DNA of 32,946 bases, from assembly GCA_025449595.1 (NCBI GenBank), contig JANWJC010000014.1:1-32946 (forward strand). The letters run 5' to 3'. The DNA is from Acidobacteriota bacterium (GTDB taxonomy: Bacteria > Actinomycetota > Actinomycetes > S36-B12 > CAIYMF01). The notes under the pieces were generated by a model. That model was given only the letters and a program-made list of their open reading frames with translations, was not told the DNA's origin and made no database searches. Shown piece after piece: positions 30,341-32,946 of the stretch (the first letter of the stretch is position 1; each line of letters begins with the position of its first letter). A program made the translations under genes and the position numbers.

Positions 30341-32851
30341 TCAAACCGCGGCCCGCTCTCCGGCGTGTCGCAGCGCCGTGCCAACGGTGCAGCGACGCGA
30401 CCAGCCGGCCCGGGAGCCAGCCGCGCAGGTGAGGTCGGTTGCGTGCTCCTCCTCCGGGACCACTGCCTCGGCGGGGGCGTCGTCGTCGCTGGTGCCAGGC
30501 TCCGGGCCGGCCTCCTCGTACTCGTCACCGACCGCGATCGGGCGCCGCTTGCTGATGATCACGGCGATCACGACGATCGCGACGGCGACGATGGCGATGG
30601 TCCAGCGCAGGACCGTGTAGCCGTTGAGCGTGAGCGAGACGACCGCCGGCGCGACGAGCAGCGCGACGAGGTTCATCACCTTGATCAACGGGTTGATGGC
30701 GGGGCCGGCGGTGTCCTTGAACGGGTCCCCGACGGTGTCACCGATGACGGTGGCCTCGTGCGAGGGCGAGCCCTTGCCCCCGAAGTTGCCGTCCTCCACG
30801 AACTTCTTCGCGTTGTCCCAGGCCCCACCGGAGTTGGACAGGAACACGGCCATGAGCACACCGGTGGCGATGGTGCCGGCGAGGTACGAGCCCAGCGCAC
30901 CGATCCCCAGGCCGAAGCCGACAGCGATCGGGGTGAGCAGCGCCAGCAGGCCGGGGGTGGCCAGCTCCCGCAACGAGTCGCGGGTCACGATGTCGACGAC
31001 CTTGCCGTACTCGGGCTTCTCCTCGTACGTCATGATCCCCGGGTGCTCGCGGAACTGGCGGCGCACCTCGAAGATCACGGCACCGGCGGCGCGGGACACC
31101 GCGTTGATCGCCAGGCCCGAGAACATGAACACAACGGCCGCACCGATGATCAGCCCGACCAGGTTGCGCGGGTCTGCCACGTTGAGCACGCCGAGGTATT
31201 GAGGTACGTCGATCGAGGGCGGCTCGGCCACCCCGCCGCCGTTCACGGCCGCCTGCGTCGCACCGGTCACCGCATCGCGGAACGAGCCGAACAGCGCGGT
31301 CGCGGCGAGCACGGCGGTCGCGATCGCGATGCCCTTGGTGATCGCCTTCGTGGAGTTGCCGACGGCATCGAGGTTCGTGAGCACCTGCGCGCCCTCGCCC
31401 TCGACGTCGCCCGACATCTCGGCGATGCCCTGCGCGTTGTCCGAGACCGGGCCGAACGTGTCCATCGAGACGATGACGCCGACGGTGGTGAGCAGGCCGG
31501 TGCCTGCCAGCGCGATGCCGAACAGTGCGAGCACGACCGACCCGGCACCGAGCAGCGCGGCCGCGTACACCGCGGCACCGATCAGCAGCGCGGAGTAGAC
31601 CGCCGACTCCAGGCCCAGGGAGACGCCCGAAAGGATCACCGTGGCCGGCCCGGTGAGGGAGGACTTCGCGACGTCGTCGACGGGCTTGCGGTTGGTCTCG
31701 GTGAAGTAGCCGGTGAGCTGCTGGATCGCGGCCGCGAGCACGATGCCGATGAGGACCGCACCGATGGCGAACAGTCGGGGGTCGAAGCCGGCGAACTGGT
31801 CCGCCGTCATCCCGATGGAGTCGGCGCTGACGCCGGTGAAGCCAGTCAGGTGCGAGGGCAGCAGGACGAACGTCATGCCGGCCACGAGGACCGCGGACAC
31901 CAGTGCGGAGAGGAAGAATCCCCGGTTGATCGAGCTCATGCCGGAGCGGTCCGTGGAGCGCGGGGACACCGCGAAGATCCCGATGACCGCGGTGATGACC
32001 CCGATCGCCGGCACGACGAGGGGGTACACGAGCCCGAGCTCACCGAACGCGGTCTTGCCCAGGATCAGGGCCGCGACCAAGGTCACGGCGTACGACTCGA
32101 AGAGGTCCGCGGCCATGCCGGCGCAGTCGCCCACGTTGTCGCCGACGTTGTCGGCGATGGTCGCGGCGTTGCGGGGGTCGTCCTCTGGGATGCCCTGCTC
32201 GACCTTGCCGACCAGGTCAGCGCCGACGTCGGCGGCCTTCGTGAAGATGCCGCCACCGACCCGCATGAACATCGCGACGAGGGCGGCCCCGAAACCGAAG
32301 CCCTCCAGCACCGTCGGAGCGTTGCCCTTGTACGCGAGCACCACGACGGCCGCACCGAAAAGGCCGAGCCCGACGGTGAACATGCCCGCGACCCCGCCGG
32401 TGCGGAACGCGATCTTCATGGCCTTGTTCTGCACGTGCGGACCGGTCTCGGTCGCGGCGGCAGCCACGCGCACGTTGGCGCGTACGGCCAGCCACATCCC
32501 CACGTAGCCGGTGGTCGCCGAGAACACAGCCCCGACGAGGAAGAACGCCGAACGCCCGATCCGCTCCGACGTGGTGTCGGCCGGCAGCGCGAACAGCACC
32601 AGGAAGACGATGACCGCGAAGACCGACAGGGTGCGGAACTGCCGGCTCAGGTATGCCGCAGCACCTTCCTGCACGGCGGCGGCGATCGCCTTCATCGAGG
32701 GGGTGCCCTCGTCGGCCGCGAGCACCTCTCGGGCGAGGACCCCGGCGACGCCGAGCGCCGCCAGAGCGACGACCGCGACCACGACGACGAGAACGAGGTT
32801 CCCGCCGGCGAGGGTCAGCGTGCTGTCGGCAGCAAGAAGGGACCCGTGCAT
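30341..32851 (-). CDS. hppA: Membrane-bound proton-translocating pyrophosphatase, K+-independent type
   Basis: A 836-residue multi-helix membrane pump that hydrolyses pyrophosphate and moves H+ (or Na+) across the membrane. The active-site loops are intact: KAADVGADLVGKVEQGIPED (205-224) followed by NVGDNVGDCAGMAADLFE, and SHEATVIGDTVGDPFKDTAG near the C-terminus. K502 and T505 in GNSTKAIT are the residues that mark the potassium-independent subfamily, which normally pumps protons. After the last helix there is an acidic tail (EYEEAGPEPGTSDDDAPAEA) and then a basic, Trp/Cys-containing end (GSRAGWSRRCTVGTALRH) that looks unrelated to the family. ATG 32851 has AGGAG seven bases upstream. 87 bp separate it from topA on the same strand. 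Confidence 0.95.
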   Translation of the reverse strand: MHGSLLAADSTLTLAGGNLVLVVVVAVVALAALGVAGVLAREVLAADEGTPSMKAIAAAVQEGAAAYLSRQFRTLSVFAVIVFLVLFALPADTTSERIGRSAFFLVGAVFSATTGYVGMWLAVRANVRVAAAATETGPHVQNKAMKIAFRTGGVAGMFTVGLGLFGAAVVVLAYKGNAPTVLEGFGFGAALVAMFMRVGGGIFTKAADVGADLVGKVEQGIPEDDPRNAATIADNVGDNVGDCAGMAADLFESYAVTLVAALILGKTAFGELGLVYPLVVPAIGVITAVIGIFAVSPRSTDRSGMSSINRGFFLSALVSAVLVAGMTFVLLPSHLTGFTGVSADSIGMTADQFAGFDPRLFAIGAVLIGIVLAAAIQQLTGYFTETNRKPVDDVAKSSLTGPATVILSGVSLGLESAVYSALLIGAAVYAAALLGAGSVVLALFGIALAGTGLLTTVGVIVSMDTFGPVSDNAQGIAEMSGDVEGEGAQVLTNLDAVGNSTKAITKGIAIATAVLAATALFGSFRDAVTGATQAAVNGGGVAEPPSIDVPQYLGVLNVADPRNLVGLIIGAAVVFMFSGLAINAVSRAAGAVIFEVRRQFREHPGIMTYEEKPEYGKVVDIVTRDSLRELATPGLLALLTPIAVGFGLGIGALGSYLAGTIATGVLMAVFLSNSGGAWDNAKKFVEDGNFGGKGSPSHEATVIGDTVGDPFKDTAGPAINPLIKVMNLVALLVAPAVVSLTLNGYTVLRWTIAIVAVAIVVIAVIISKRRPIAVGDEYEEAGPEPGTSDDDAPAEAVVPEEEHATDLTCAAGSRAGWSRRCTVGTALRHAGERAAV

Positions 32852-32946
32852 GACACTCCTAGTAAGGGGGATGCCGCGTTCGGGCGCGGAACATCCGATC
32901 GATCGGCGCGTGCGCGGGGCAGTTTACGCAGGCCCTGGGAGGCCGC

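Overview
The window is from a high-GC actinobacterium (Actinomycetota). The evidence is the very GC-rich third codon positions, the many GTG starts, a TopA with a lysine-rich tail and no zinc-finger cysteines, MoxR/DUF58/VWA genes, DUF2510 and DUF5996 proteins, a TAP-like lipoprotein hydrolase, and promoters of leaderless type (TANNNT followed 6-7 bases later by ATG or GTG). I cannot name the genus from the sequence alone. All calls are from reading the sequence and its translations; no database search was run.

Left part (1-8.3 kb). The tail of an unidentified gene is followed by a small DUF433/DUF5615 toxin-antitoxin-like pair whose toxin half is broken by a one-base frameshift. Then, on the minus strand, come a polar amino acid ABC transporter (binding lipoprotein, permease and ATPase, tightly coupled) and a propionyl-CoA synthetase. 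Next is a divergent pair, an NAD-dependent epimerase and a TetR regulator, whose shared spacer holds two near-identical 13-bp palindromic operators flanking the epimerase promoter. A small DUF1622 membrane protein closes this part.

Middle (8.4-19.6 kb). An iron/2-oxoglutarate oxygenase related to the HalD/BesD amino acid halogenases, but with the hydroxylase-type HxD motif, is divergent from a LysR regulator. A repeat-rich gap of about 275 bp follows. Then six minus-strand genes run in series: MoxR ATPase, DUF58 protein, VWA protein, a two-domain FKBP lipoprotein, a CPBP intramembrane protease and a PAC2 protein. They overlap in two coupled blocks (moxR-DUF58-VWA and CPBP-PAC2) and look like an envelope protein-maturation or quality-control directon. 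A DUF2510 membrane protein is divergent from moxR, and a flippase-like eight-TM protein (PF03706) follows.

Right part (19.6-32.9 kb). Here are a DUF5996 protein fused to a small GNAT domain, tRNA-Thr(CGT), a TAP-like lipoprotein peptidase, RicT (PSP1 family), an unassigned two-TM protein, tmk overlapping holB, topA, and a K+-independent membrane pyrophosphatase (hppA). These are mostly housekeeping genes.

Several intergenic repeat families run through the window. The most distinctive is a ~100-bp element with ~26-bp terminal inverted repeats, present three times (18351, 19649, 27325). In one case it supplies the stop codon of the neighbouring gene. A second family, with core GGTTCACCGGCGTTTGATCG, occurs at three loci and is clustered at 10.5 kb.
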